Under the pieces are notes generated by a model that worked only from the letters and a program-made list of their open reading frames with translations, was not told where the DNA came from and made no database searches. 13,445 nt of DNA. Origin: Anaerolineae bacterium (GTDB lineage: Bacteria > Chloroflexota > Anaerolineae > 4572-78 > J111). Each line of letters begins with the position of its first letter. Position 1 is the first letter of the stretch. Below, piece by piece: positions 1 through 7,180 of the stretch. Location: assembly GCA_023382535.1 (NCBI GenBank), contig JAHDWA010000012.1:221949-235393 (forward strand), given 5' to 3'. The position numbers and the translations under genes were made by a program.

Positions 1-1124
1 CCAATGCCAATGTTAAATGAACGGGCCAGCAGGTCGTCGGTTTGAGGCAGCATGCCGGCATAATAATTGACCTCCGAGGCATAAACCCCTGTACTATGGA
101 AAGGACAGCCACGCTCAATCGGCACCCGTTTTTCCAGCAAAGGTTCCATATTGCTGTAGACGTGCCAGCCGGAGTCGCAGAGTCGCTTGCCGCCCAACTC
201 GGCGGTCACCCGGTGAGCAATCTCCGCCGAGGGGAAAATCACGGTCAGCAGCGTGGCGCACTCTCCTTCAGGGTCGGGCAGCTCCCGAAATTCCAGGCCG
301 GGGATGTCGTTGATAAGAGCTTTGAACAACTTTTTGTTGGTATGGAGATGCTCTCTAATATAACCGAGTTTGCGGAATTGAGCCAATAGCACCGCCCCTT
401 GCAGTTCGGTCATGCGGAAATCCAGACCGACAAAAGGCCGCTGGCCAACTTCGCGACCTTTGCGCAGCGGGGCATGGCCCTGGTCGTGCAGGGCAAAGAA
501 GCGTTTGTAAAGGGTTTCATCGTTGGTTGTAATCGCCCCACCCTCGCCGGCAGTAATCACTTTGGCGTAATTAAAGCTAAACGCACCGGCATGACCGACA
601 CTGCCGGCCGGCCGCCCTTTGTACGACGCGCCAAAAGCCTGGGCGCAATCCTCCAGTAAAAGCAGCCCGTGCCGCTCGGCGATGGCTTTGAGCTCGTCCA
701 GGCGAGCCAGGTTGCCCATCAAATGCACGGCCATAATCGCTTTGGTGCGCGGCGTAATTTTCCGCTCCACGTCGGCGGGGTCGAGGTTGAAGGTCCGGTC
801 AATTTCGGCCAGGACCGGCACGGCGCGGGCGTAGATAATGGCCGAGATACTGGCGATAAAGGTAAAGCCGGGCACGATTACCTCGTCGCCGGGGCCAATG
901 CCCAGGCCGATCAGCGCAATCCACAGCGCCGTCGAGCCGGAATTGACGGCAACGGCATAGCCACCGCCCGCCTGTTCGGCCATAGCCTTCTCGAAACTCC
1001 AGACTTTAGCCTTAAAATTGGGGTTGTCCTCCTGGCCGTAGCGATAAATCCAGCCCCCGCGTAAAACATCAACCACCTCGGCGATTTCTTCTTCGCCGAT
1101 AATATCAAACCCAGGTCCGGGCAT
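1..1124 (-). CDS. DegT/DnrJ/EryC1/StrS-family PLP aminotransferase, 3' end beyond window
   Basis: The gene reads leftward from ATG at 1124 and stays open for 374 codons to the window edge, so the C-terminus is missing. AGGAG with good spacing lies just upstream (about 1131-1138). Seen: the fold-type I pattern of the family, with N-terminal SGSTAL (residues 62-67), GPGDEVIVPGFTF (77-89), the PLP-binding Asp in LLEDCAQAFG (D159) and the Schiff-base Lys in SFNYAKVITAGEGG (K188). These enzymes use PLP and usually glutamate or glutamine to aminate a keto-sugar or ketocyclitol, or run in reverse in catabolism. From memory, the start MPGPGFDIIGEEE and the overall pattern resemble the clade holding KdnA (8-amino-3,8-dideoxy-octulosonate transaminase). 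I infer only that class, not that substrate. It is the last visible gene of the sugar-transport operon, 95 bp after the DeoR gene, so a catabolic amino-sugar role is plausible. Confidence 0.9.
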   Translation of the reverse strand, partial: MPGPGFDIIGEEEIAEVVDVLRGGWIYRYGQEDNPNFKAKVWSFEKAMAEQAGGGYAVAVNSGSTALWIALIGLGIGPGDEVIVPGFTFIASISAIIYARAVPVLAEIDRTFNLDPADVERKITPRTKAIMAVHLMGNLARLDELKAIAERHGLLLLEDCAQAFGASYKGRPAGSVGHAGAFSFNYAKVITAGEGGAITTNDETLYKRFFALHDQGHAPLRKGREVGQRPFVGLDFRMTELQGAVLLAQFRKLGYIREHLHTNKKLFKALINDIPGLEFRELPDPEGECATLLTVIFPSAEIAHRVTAELGGKRLCDSGWHVYSNMEPLLEKRVPIERGCPFHSTGVYASEVNYYAGMLPQTDDLLARSFNIGI

Positions 1125-1141
1125 AAAAGTTCTCCTTCCGC

Positions 1142-1173
1142 AAAGTAGACAGATGTCAGTAGTCAGTAGTCAG
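1142..1173. repeat. 7-bp tandem word repeat in 5' leader of the aminotransferase
   Basis: GTCAGTA is repeated 2.7 times at 1155-1173, next to AAAGTAGACAG at 1142-1152. Read in the direction of the downstream gene (minus strand) this is CTGACTACTGACTACTGAC, then a few bases, then CTGTCTACTTT, ending 17 nt before the start codon. The same CTGTCTACTTT, in the same orientation to its gene, lies 15 nt before the thioesterase start at 10221. Probably a short intergenic repeat element; function unknown. Confidence 0.6.
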
Positions 1174-1219
1174 ATAAGTTTGTTCAAACTGGTGACATTG
1201 CCGCTTCGTCTGCCGCCTG

Positions 1220-1984
1220 CTACCCCTCAGCCACCAGCACTTTCAAGCCAGCATTTTGCAGGGCCAGGTGCTGCTCATGGTTGATCCCATGATCGGTAAT
1301 GAGTAAATCTACCTCTCTCAAAGGGCAAAGCCGGGCAAACGTAGTCTTGCCCAGCTTGGAGTGATCGGCCAGGATAATCGTCTGCTCGGCAGCAGCCATA
1401 AACGCCCGGCTCGCCACTGTTTCAGGCTCGTCAGCCATTGAGAAACCAAAGTCCAGGTCCACCCCACTTGCGCCCAGGAAAGCCAGGTTAAGATGCATAT
1501 TTTGCAGACTTTGAGTTACCAGATTGCCGACCAACTCGTAAGAGTCCTGATTTAAGAGGCCGCCGGTAACGATGACCCGTTTGCCTAACTGGCCCTGCAA
1601 TTCCAGGGCAATATTGACTGCATTGGTGACAACCGTGACATGTTCCATAGCCCGCAACTGGCGAGCCAATTCGGTGCAAGTGGAGCCTCCACTGAGGCCG
1701 ATAACCAGCTCTGGTTCAATCAGTTGCCTGGCCACCGCTGCAATCTTGCGTTTGGCTTCGACATGCTGCGCTGCTCGATTTTCATAAGGTAGCTCATATC
1801 GAATGGGCGTGGGGATCTGGGCTGTGCCGTGGGTGCGCTGTAACAGGCCGCTTTTCTGCAGCGCGCGCAGGTCGCGCCGGACGGTTGAAGGGGAAACATC
1901 CAGCAACTCGCTCAGGCGGACTACCTCCAGGCGGTTATGCTGTGTGAGATGCTGCAAGATTTTCAACTGGCGCGCGGTTGTCAT
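1220..1984 (-). CDS. DeoR-family transcriptional repressor
   Basis: A 254-residue protein of usual length for the family. Residues 3-57 form the DeoR-type winged helix-turn-helix (RQLKILQHL, then SELLDVSPSTVRRDLRAL, then GLLQRTHG). Residues 75-235 form the sugar-phosphate-sensing DeoRC domain, with GLSGGSTCTELA (96-107), VVTNAVNIA (118-126), VTGGLLN (139-145), FLGASGVD (169-176) and ILADHSKLGK (204-213). Regulators of this type bind DNA until a phosphorylated sugar or catabolite releases them. ATG at 1984 is the first methionine that keeps the whole HTH; the ribosome site before it is weak. The gene follows the transporter ATPase by 140 bp and has its own promoter with an inverted repeat over the -35 box, so autoregulation is likely. 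It probably controls the downstream aminotransferase and perhaps the transporter genes. The effector cannot be named. Confidence 0.93.
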   Translation of the reverse strand: MTTARQLKILQHLTQHNRLEVVRLSELLDVSPSTVRRDLRALQKSGLLQRTHGTAQIPTPIRYELPYENRAAQHVEAKRKIAAVARQLIEPELVIGLSGGSTCTELARQLRAMEHVTVVTNAVNIALELQGQLGKRVIVTGGLLNQDSYELVGNLVTQSLQNMHLNLAFLGASGVDLDFGFSMADEPETVASRAFMAAAEQTIILADHSKLGKTTFARLCPLREVDLLITDHGINHEQHLALQNAGLKVLVAEG

Positions 1985-2065
1985 CTTTGACCCATCAGGT
2001 TGTTATAGATTGAGGAAGGGGCAGATTTTACCCGGTGTGGAGCGACTGCTGCTTAATTTGTGGCA

Positions 2066-2094
2066 ATGTTAGCACGTATTTGCTCATTTGTCAA
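2066..2094 (-). promoter_or_regulatory. sigma-70-type promoter for the DeoR gene
   Basis: On the minus strand TTGACA (2094-2089) is followed after exactly 17 bp by TAACAT (2071-2066), giving a transcription start near 2060 and a leader of about 75 nt to ATG 1984. It lies in the gap between the ATPase stop and the regulator, so the DeoR and aminotransferase genes can be transcribed separately from the transporter genes. Confidence 0.65.
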
Positions 2095-2106
2095 TAATAT
2101 GAGCAA
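2080..2106. promoter_or_regulatory. inverted-repeat operator candidate (probable DeoR autoregulatory site)
   Basis: Perfect 8-bp arms TTGCTCAT (2080-2087) and ATGAGCAA (2099-2106) are separated by 11 bp. The -35 hexamer of the DeoR promoter lies inside the spacer, so a bound dimer would block RNA polymerase. Assignment to the adjacent DeoR protein is by position only. Confidence 0.55.
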
Positions 2107-2124
2107 TAAGATGGAACCTCATCC

Positions 2125-3654
2125 TTAAGTAATTTCGTGTCCCGTAGCGTAGTACATGATTTGCTCTTCGGCTGCCTCACTGCGGTTCAAATTGGCCCTT
2201 ACGCGCCCTTCGCGCAGCACCATAACCCGGTCGCTCAAGCCGAGGATTTCTGGCAGCTCCGACGAAACCATGACAATGGCTACTCCGCGCGCCGCTAAAT
2301 CGGCCAAAAGTTGGTAGATTTCACGCTTCGCGCCCACATCCACGCCGCGGGTAGGCTCGTCAGCCAGAAGAATACGGCAGTCGGCGTTTAACCACTTGGC
2401 GAAGACACACTTTTGTTGATTGCCGCCGCTTAAGCCGCGAATCGGGGCGTTGATTCCGGGTGTACGCACATTCAAACGATCAACGTAATCCTGTACCTTT
2501 TTTCGTTCTGCTGCCAGCCGTAGCACCCCTTGCGGCGCAAATTGTTTGAGCCGGGCAATCGTCACATTGAACCCCACCGTTTGCCGCAGCAGTAGCCCTT
2601 CGGTTTTGCGGTCTTCAGGCAGCAGGCCAAGCCCCAGTTCGATGGCCTGTTGCGGCGATTTGATCTGCACCGGCCGGCCAAAGATTTCAATCTGCCCGCT
2701 GTCAATCGGGTCAGCCCCCAAAATGGCCCGCAGGATTTCGGTGCGGCCTGAGCCGGCCAGCCCGGCAATCCCCAAGATTTCACCCTCACGCACGCTCAGA
2801 CTTACCTCACGTAATATGCCGCGCCGGGTGAGACCGCGCACCGCCAGGGCTTCGTGTCCAAAAATGGGACTACGTTGGGGATAGATTTCGCTTAGCTCCC
2901 GCCCAACCATGAGTTTGATCAGGTGGGCTGGAGTCAGCTTCTGGACGGCATCGGTGCCAACCACCTGGCCATCTTTCATGACCGTCACCCGGTCGGCAAT
3001 CTCAAAGACTTCATTGAGCCGGTGCGAGATGTAGATAAAGGCCACCCCTTGCTCGGCCAGGCGGCGGATGAGGGCAAACAACCCCTCCAGCTCGGCCTCG
3101 CCCAGCACCGCCGAAGGTTCATCCAGCACAATCAGGCGAGCGTCACGCGAGAGAGCCTTGGCAATCTCGACCATCTGGCGCTGCGCTACACTCAAATATT
3201 GGATCCGGGCGTGCGGCCTGAGTTTCAAACCAAGTTTTAACCCCACGACCATCGTATCATGTTCCAGTTTGGGCCAGTCAATTAAGCCAAACTTCGTTTT
3301 CGGCAGCCGGCCCATAAAGATATTTTCGGCGGTGGTGAGATGAGGCGCCAGCGAAGGCTCCTGGTAAATCACCGCTACGCCCCGTTCAATCATCTCATGG
3401 GGATTAGCTGTCTCAACCGCCTGTCCCCCAATTCGTACTTCGCCCTGGTCGCGGGTGTAGGCCCCCGACAGGATTTTAATAAGGGTAGATTTGCCTGCCC
3501 CATTTTCGCCGACCAGCCCCAACACTTCGCCCCGCCTCACCGTCAGGTTGACCGACCGGAGCGCATGGACACCGGGGAACGATTTATCAATCCCGCGCAT
3601 TTCGAGGACAAAATCGTGGGCCGGTGCGGTTGTGAGTTCACCTGTTTCGATCAT
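2125..3654 (-). CDS. CUT2-type sugar ABC transporter ATPase (RbsA/MglA/YtfR family)
   Basis: A 509-residue cytoplasmic ATPase with two ABC domains, the usual form in ribose/galactose-type importers. Domain 1: Walker A GENGAGKST (49-57), Q-loop Q98, signature LSVAQRQM (154-161), Walker B LIVLDE (174-179), switch H211. Domain 2 is degenerate as is normal for this family: GLAGSGRTE (298-306) has Arg where Walker A has Lys, the signature LSGGNQQK (408-415) is intact, Walker B is ILLADEP (428-434), and the H-loop reads SSEL without His. I chose ATG 3654, which has GAGG five bases upstream. The frame stays open to 3738, but that extension is encoded by a perfect palindrome and would add 28 residues absent from the family. 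It works with the permease and binding protein upstream in the same operon. Confidence 0.93.
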   Translation of the reverse strand: MIETGELTTAPAHDFVLEMRGIDKSFPGVHALRSVNLTVRRGEVLGLVGENGAGKSTLIKILSGAYTRDQGEVRIGGQAVETANPHEMIERGVAVIYQEPSLAPHLTTAENIFMGRLPKTKFGLIDWPKLEHDTMVVGLKLGLKLRPHARIQYLSVAQRQMVEIAKALSRDARLIVLDEPSAVLGEAELEGLFALIRRLAEQGVAFIYISHRLNEVFEIADRVTVMKDGQVVGTDAVQKLTPAHLIKLMVGRELSEIYPQRSPIFGHEALAVRGLTRRGILREVSLSVREGEILGIAGLAGSGRTEILRAILGADPIDSGQIEIFGRPVQIKSPQQAIELGLGLLPEDRKTEGLLLRQTVGFNVTIARLKQFAPQGVLRLAAERKKVQDYVDRLNVRTPGINAPIRGLSGGNQQKCVFAKWLNADCRILLADEPTRGVDVGAKREIYQLLADLAARGVAIVMVSSELPEILGLSDRVMVLREGRVRANLNRSEAAEEQIMYYATGHEIT

Positions 3655-3701
3655 GCACGCCTCATTTACGGCAGCAAAAAATTTTACAATTGTGAGTGAA
3701 A

Positions 3702-3739
3702 AGTGAGGCGTGAAAAAGTATACTTTTTCACGCCTCACT
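3702..3739. repeat. perfect 38-bp palindrome between binding-protein and ATPase genes
   Basis: Every base from 3702 to 3720 pairs with its mirror from 3721 to 3739 (centre GTATAC; arms AGTGAGGCGTGAAAAAGT). It begins 11 nt after the binding-protein stop codon and is followed on the transcribed strand by TTTC. In mRNA it would form a very stable hairpin. By analogy with hairpins downstream of other binding-protein genes, it may protect that part of the message or partly stop transcription before the ATPase gene. It may also be a copy of a dispersed repeat. The weak U-run makes a full terminator unlikely. Confidence 0.75.
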
Positions 3740-3750
3740 CTGGGTCAATC

Positions 3751-4779
3751 CTAAAATCCCTTACCAACCCATTCGTCAATGTTAGATTTATCCACCTTCA
3801 CACTGTCCAGAACAAGAGGACTGGTGATTTTCTCGCCCTGCATGAGCTTAAACGCATACTCGACCCCCTCCTTACCGCCGTTAGGATAGGTGAACGTGGC
3901 CGTCATCTCGCCAGCCTTGATGGCGTCGAAGGCCTCATTCTGGCCGTCAATGCCGACAACATAAACATCTTTCAGCCGCCCGGCTGTCTTAAGCGCCTGG
4001 ATCGCGCCCAGCGCCATTTCATCGTTGTGGGCATAAACTACCTGGAACTCGCCCGGTCCAAAACGCTGCAGCATGTCTTCCATGTATTTTAACGCCGGCT
4101 CGCGCGAATAATCCGCCGTCTGGCTGGCAATGACTTTAACATCCGGGTACTCCTTCAGCCCTTCCATAAATTCGACGTTGCGATCAATGGTGGCCGAAGC
4201 GCCCAGCGTCCCCTGGATCTCGATGATGTTGCCCTTGCCCTTGAGCAGCTCCTCAGCAATGTACCTGGCGGCGGCCCGGCCAATCTGCTTATTATCGGCT
4301 CCAATATGCAGTGTGACCGGCATATTAACCTCACGGTCGAGGGTGATCACTTTGATACCGCCCTCTATCGCTTTCTTCGTCACTGGAGTCATCGCATCAG
4401 CCGTTACCGGGGTGAGGATGAGGACATCTATGCCCTGCGAAATCAGGTCTTCGACATCGGCTGTCTGCTTTTCCGGCTTGTTCTGCCCATCAGTGAAGAT
4501 CATGTTAACTTCGTCGGTCAGACTCGCGGCCCAATAGTCGCGCACATTGGCCGTCTGGTTCACCCGCCAGGGGTGGCCGTTGTGCGCCTGTGAAAAGCCA
4601 AACAGGTATTTCTCTTTAGGCGCTGCGGCCTGGGCTTCGCTCTCAGCCGGTTTGGCCTCAGCGGCCTGGGCCTCATTTTGGGCGGGCTGGGGCGCAGTAG
4701 CCGGTTGGCTGGCCGCAGCGCAAGCGACCAGAAATGCCGCCACCACCCCTAAGATGATCAATCTCTTCATGTTTGTCAT
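3751..4779 (-). CDS. sugar-binding lipoprotein of a CUT2 ABC importer (YtfQ-like)
   Basis: A 342-residue periplasmic-binding-protein-like lipoprotein. Seen: a signal peptide with basic MTNMKR, a hydrophobic stretch (7-19) and the lipobox LVAC, with Cys20 as the lipidated residue. A low-complexity linker rich in Ala, Pro, Glu and Gln follows (21-55). The type-1 periplasmic binding domain begins at KYLFGFSQAHNGHPWR (57-72) and includes ILTPVTADAM (121-130), VITLDREVN (144-152), QGTLGASATIDRN (189-201), VYAHNDEMALGAIQAL (248-263) and GIDGQNEAF (276-284). The QGT-GAS-IDR and YAHNDEM patterns match the YtfQ (galactofuranose-binding) subgroup as I recall it. ATG 4779 is chosen because AGGAGG ends 10 nt upstream; a TTG at 4785 is the alternative. 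The lipid anchor fits a monoderm or Chloroflexota-type envelope. It delivers an unidentified sugar to the permease encoded upstream. Confidence 0.93.
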   Translation of the reverse strand: MTNMKRLIILGVVAAFLVACAAASQPATAPQPAQNEAQAAEAKPAESEAQAAAPKEKYLFGFSQAHNGHPWRVNQTANVRDYWAASLTDEVNMIFTDGQNKPEKQTADVEDLISQGIDVLILTPVTADAMTPVTKKAIEGGIKVITLDREVNMPVTLHIGADNKQIGRAAARYIAEELLKGKGNIIEIQGTLGASATIDRNVEFMEGLKEYPDVKVIASQTADYSREPALKYMEDMLQRFGPGEFQVVYAHNDEMALGAIQALKTAGRLKDVYVVGIDGQNEAFDAIKAGEMTATFTYPNGGKEGVEYAFKLMQGEKITSPLVLDSVKVDKSNIDEWVGKGF

Positions 4780-5077
4780 GGCCAATTATCCTCCTGAATT
4801 TTCTGCTTGTCTGAAATTTGGTTGAGGCCGAACCCAGCCAGCTTCTAACTCAAAGCATGGCCTTTACAAAGTCCGGCATGGGTTAAGTTGAATTAATTTG
4901 GAAACAGTGGGGCAGTCAGGGTAGATATAAAAACCTTGACGGGTGATAAGGCTTCAGGCCTACTGGCTTGACACAGTCCAGCCGTAGAGGGATAATTAAC
5001 CGTAAGGTGACGTGGTGGGACGCCCTCGGACTCTCGTAAAGCAGGGGGCGTTTCACCCTAACCCCAACCCCGCTCGA
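4780..5077. other. 298-bp intercistronic gap with an imperfect hairpin
   Basis: This lies between the permease stop and the binding-protein start. The one structure I can support is an imperfect inverted repeat, GGTGGGACGCCCT (5014-5026) against AGGGGGCGTTTCACC (5043-5057), with a 16-nt loop. It starts about 20 nt after the permease stop and has no U-tract. On the minus strand the G-rich GGGGTTGGGGTTAGGG overlaps its 5' side (5056-5071). No convincing promoter or coding frame was found here. The gap is unusually long for a transporter operon. Confidence 0.4.
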
Positions 5078-6103
5078 TCACCTCCTTTCCATTACCATCG
5101 CTCTGCGCCGTTCCAGCAGCACGGCACTAATGATGATCAGTCCCTTAACGATTTGCTGCGAAAACGGCGAGACGCCCACCAGATTGAGCAAGTTGGCCAG
5201 AACGGCCACAATCGCCGCTCCGATGAGGGTACCGCGAACACCCCCTTCGCCGCCGAAGAGACTGGTTCCACCGATGACAACAATGGCGATCGCGTCCAAT
5301 TCAAAACCGGTCCCTTGTAGTGGTTCCCCTGTTGTTAAACGCGAGACCAGGATCAGCGCGGAGAGCGCTGCCATTACCCCACTAATAACATAGACCCCAA
5401 ATGTGACCAAGTCGGTGTTGATCCCGGAAAGGCGGGCTGCCTCGGCGTTGTCGCCCACGGCGTAGATATGGCGGCCAAAGGGCGTATGGCTCAGCGTTAA
5501 ACCCGCCAGAATAGCAGCAGTTAGCAAAAGCCACACCGGAACGGGGATACCCAGCCAATCGCCTGCGCCTAACCAGCTAAACGATTCCGCTGCCTCGCCA
5601 ATACTGATTGGCTGGCCCTCCGAGTAAGTCATGGTAACGCCGCGGGCGATGACCATCATCCCCAGGGTCATGATAAACGGCTGTAAGTTGCCTTTGGTGA
5701 TACCAAAGCCGTTCAGCGCGCCGACAACGCCGCCGGCGGCCAGGCCCAGGGGAATAACCATCACCCAGGGTACGTCGGCCCGCAGCATACTGGCGCTCAA
5801 TACGGCGACAAAGCCGACGATGGAGCCCACCGACAGATCAATCCCGGAGGTCAGGATAACAAAGGTCATGCCAATACCGAGAATGCCCACAATCGCAATT
5901 TGCCGGATCACGTTGACCAGGTTGGTTGGCTTAAGAAAGTGCGGCGAGATAATCGCCCCTACGACAATGAGAATAATCAGCGCGCCCAGGATGCCCGACT
6001 CCCGCACCAGCCGCCAGGCTCGCCCTTCGCCGCCGAGCAGATTGCTCAAAAAACCTTTAGAGCGGTTCATCGCCTGATCATTTTGAGGCGCCGTTGACTC
6101 CAT
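5078..6103 (-). CDS. CUT2-type sugar ABC transporter permease (RbsC/YtfT family)
   Basis: A 341-residue membrane protein with about eight to ten hydrophobic segments from residue 37 onward, after a short polar N-terminus. Family marks: GIDLSVGSIVG (87-97), NGFGITKGNLQPFIMTLG (131-148), YAVGDNAEAARLSGI (214-228) and AIVVIGGTSLFGGEGG (273-288), ending in a basic cytoplasmic tail. It forms the membrane channel, probably as a homodimer, since no second permease gene is present. ATG 6103 is preferred over the in-frame ATG at 6124 because GGGAGAGG (6117-6110) sits six bases before it. The gene follows the SDR gene by 33 bp and belongs to the same transcription unit. Confidence 0.93.
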   Translation of the reverse strand: MESTAPQNDQAMNRSKGFLSNLLGGEGRAWRLVRESGILGALIILIVVGAIISPHFLKPTNLVNVIRQIAIVGILGIGMTFVILTSGIDLSVGSIVGFVAVLSASMLRADVPWVMVIPLGLAAGGVVGALNGFGITKGNLQPFIMTLGMMVIARGVTMTYSEGQPISIGEAAESFSWLGAGDWLGIPVPVWLLLTAAILAGLTLSHTPFGRHIYAVGDNAEAARLSGINTDLVTFGVYVISGVMAALSALILVSRLTTGEPLQGTGFELDAIAIVVIGGTSLFGGEGGVRGTLIGAAIVAVLANLLNLVGVSPFSQQIVKGLIIISAVLLERRRAMVMERR

Positions 6104-6136
6104 CTTAGACCTCTCCCGTACCATCTGGGTAGTTAT

Positions 6137-6907
6137 TTATCTCGCTGTCCAGCCGCCGTCAATGAGGATGGTATCGCCGGTAATCAGCGAGGCTGCCGGC
6201 GAGGCTAAAAATACCACTGCTCCGGCCACATCCATTGGCTCGCCAACGCGGTGCAGCCCGGCAATGCGCTCGATGACATCGGCCCGAAAGATAGGATCGG
6301 CCAGGGCGGCTTCCGTGCCAGGGGTGGCGATGAACGTCGGCGCGACGGCGTTTACGGTGATGTTGTATTGGCCCCATTCGACGGCCAGGCATTTGGTGAG
6401 ATGCGAGACAGCCGCTTTGGTCATGCAGTAAACCGACTCGGTCGGCAGGGCCACCAGGCCGGCTTGCGAACCCAGGTTAATGATGCGCCCATATTTTTGT
6501 TTGATCATCACCCTGCCCGCTGCCTGGCTGGTAAAGAACGTGCCCTTTAGGTTGACCGCCACGGTGTAGTCAAAGTCCTCCTCACGGACATCCTCGGCCG
6601 GGTTTTCGGGACCCACCCCCACGTTGTTGACCAAAATATCCAGCCGGTCAAAATGGGCAACTGTACGGTCCACCGCTTGACGGATTTGATCGAGATGGGT
6701 GACGTCCATTTGCAGGGGCAAGGCCCGCCGGCCCATGGCTTCAATCTCTTGGGCCAGCTCTCGGCCTGTGTTTACCTCCCGTAAACCCAGGGCTACATCT
6801 GCGCCGGCATGCGCCAAAGCCAGCGAAATAGCCCGGCCCAGGCCACGCGCCGCCCCTGTTACCAGGGCCACTTGACCGTTCAGGTCAAAACGAGGAAATC
6901 CATTCAT
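6137..6907 (-). CDS. short-chain dehydrogenase/reductase (SDR), probable sugar or polyol oxidoreductase
   Basis: A 256-residue classical SDR of normal length. Seen: the NAD(P)-binding TGAARGLG (17-24), D69 in the adenine-ring position of the QMDVT stretch, NNVG (94-97), and the catalytic set N119, S147, Y160 and K164 (YCMTK). The C-terminus has GDTILIDGGWTAR, typical of gluconate 5-dehydrogenase/FabG-type members. It oxidises or reduces a hydroxyl or carbonyl group with NAD(P). As the first gene of a sugar-import operon it probably acts on the imported sugar or its first product. AGGAG (6917-6913) five bases upstream sets the start at ATG 6907; a GTG two codons earlier would overlap that ribosome site. 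Transcription probably starts near 7067, just before the LacI-type operator repeats. Confidence 0.9.
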   Translation of the reverse strand: MNGFPRFDLNGQVALVTGAARGLGRAISLALAHAGADVALGLREVNTGRELAQEIEAMGRRALPLQMDVTHLDQIRQAVDRTVAHFDRLDILVNNVGVGPENPAEDVREEDFDYTVAVNLKGTFFTSQAAGRVMIKQKYGRIINLGSQAGLVALPTESVYCMTKAAVSHLTKCLAVEWGQYNITVNAVAPTFIATPGTEAALADPIFRADVIERIAGLHRVGEPMDVAGAVVFLASPAASLITGDTILIDGGWTAR

Positions 6908-7013
6908 TGTCACTCCTTGACAGACAAATATAGGGTTTACTTTTAGCTAAAGTGTTTGAGTTAGCGAGACCTTGGCGAAGAAGACCTCAGGCAGCATCTA
7001 ATGAAAGAGTGAG

Positions 7014-7055
7014 GCTTAACGATAACGCTCAAGCATTGCGCTTAACGATAACGCT
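7014..7055. promoter_or_regulatory. two 16-bp direct repeats, candidate operators of the divergent LacI-family regulator
   Basis: GCTTAACGATAACGCT occurs exactly at 7014-7029 and again at 7040-7055, 26 bp apart. Each holds TTAACGATAA (7016-7025 and 7042-7051), a near-palindrome with central CG as is usual for LacI-family sites. The right copy abuts and shares one base with the -35 box of the plus-strand promoter. Both copies lie just downstream of the predicted start of the minus-strand promoter. One protein could therefore repress both directions. Confidence 0.65.
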
Positions 7056-7083
7056 TGACGTTTTCATAAACAGATAGTATACT
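7055..7083 (+). promoter_or_regulatory. sigma-70-type promoter for the LacI-family gene
   Basis: TTGACG (7055-7060), a 17-bp spacer, then TATACT (7078-7083): five of six bases match consensus in each box. The predicted start is near 7090, leaving a leader of about 90 nt to ATG 7181. The -35 box shares a base with the second operator repeat. Confidence 0.72.
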
Positions 7084-7102
7084 AATTTTATAAGTTTGTC
7101 AA
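7074..7102 (-). promoter_or_regulatory. sigma-70-type promoter for the SDR/transporter operon
   Basis: On the minus strand TTGACA (7102-7097) is followed after 17 bp by TACTAT (7079-7074), or after 15 bp by TATACT (7081-7076). The -10 bases are the same DNA used by the plus-strand promoter, so the two promoters physically overlap and should compete for polymerase. The leader to ATG 6907 is about 160 nt and contains both operator repeats. Confidence 0.6.
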
Positions 7103-7180
7103 GTATGAAATATTACGGAATTGGACGCATAGCCTAAACTAAATTATCATAGACCTCGAAAGAGTGGAGGACGACGACCC

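Noticed and set aside
3655..3738. N-terminal extension of the ABC ATPase from a GTG at 3738
   Set aside because: It is encoded by the palindrome, has no ribosome site and adds residues not found in the family. The mirror frame at 3703 on the plus strand starts with the same residues, as expected from a palindrome.
5056..5071. G-quadruplex on the minus strand (GGGGTTGGGGTTAGGG)
   Set aside because: Only three G-runs lie close together, which is not enough for a simple intramolecular quadruplex.
7014..7055. Direct repeats as a mini CRISPR array
   Set aside because: There are only two 16-bp copies with a 10-bp spacing, inside a promoter region and without cas genes.
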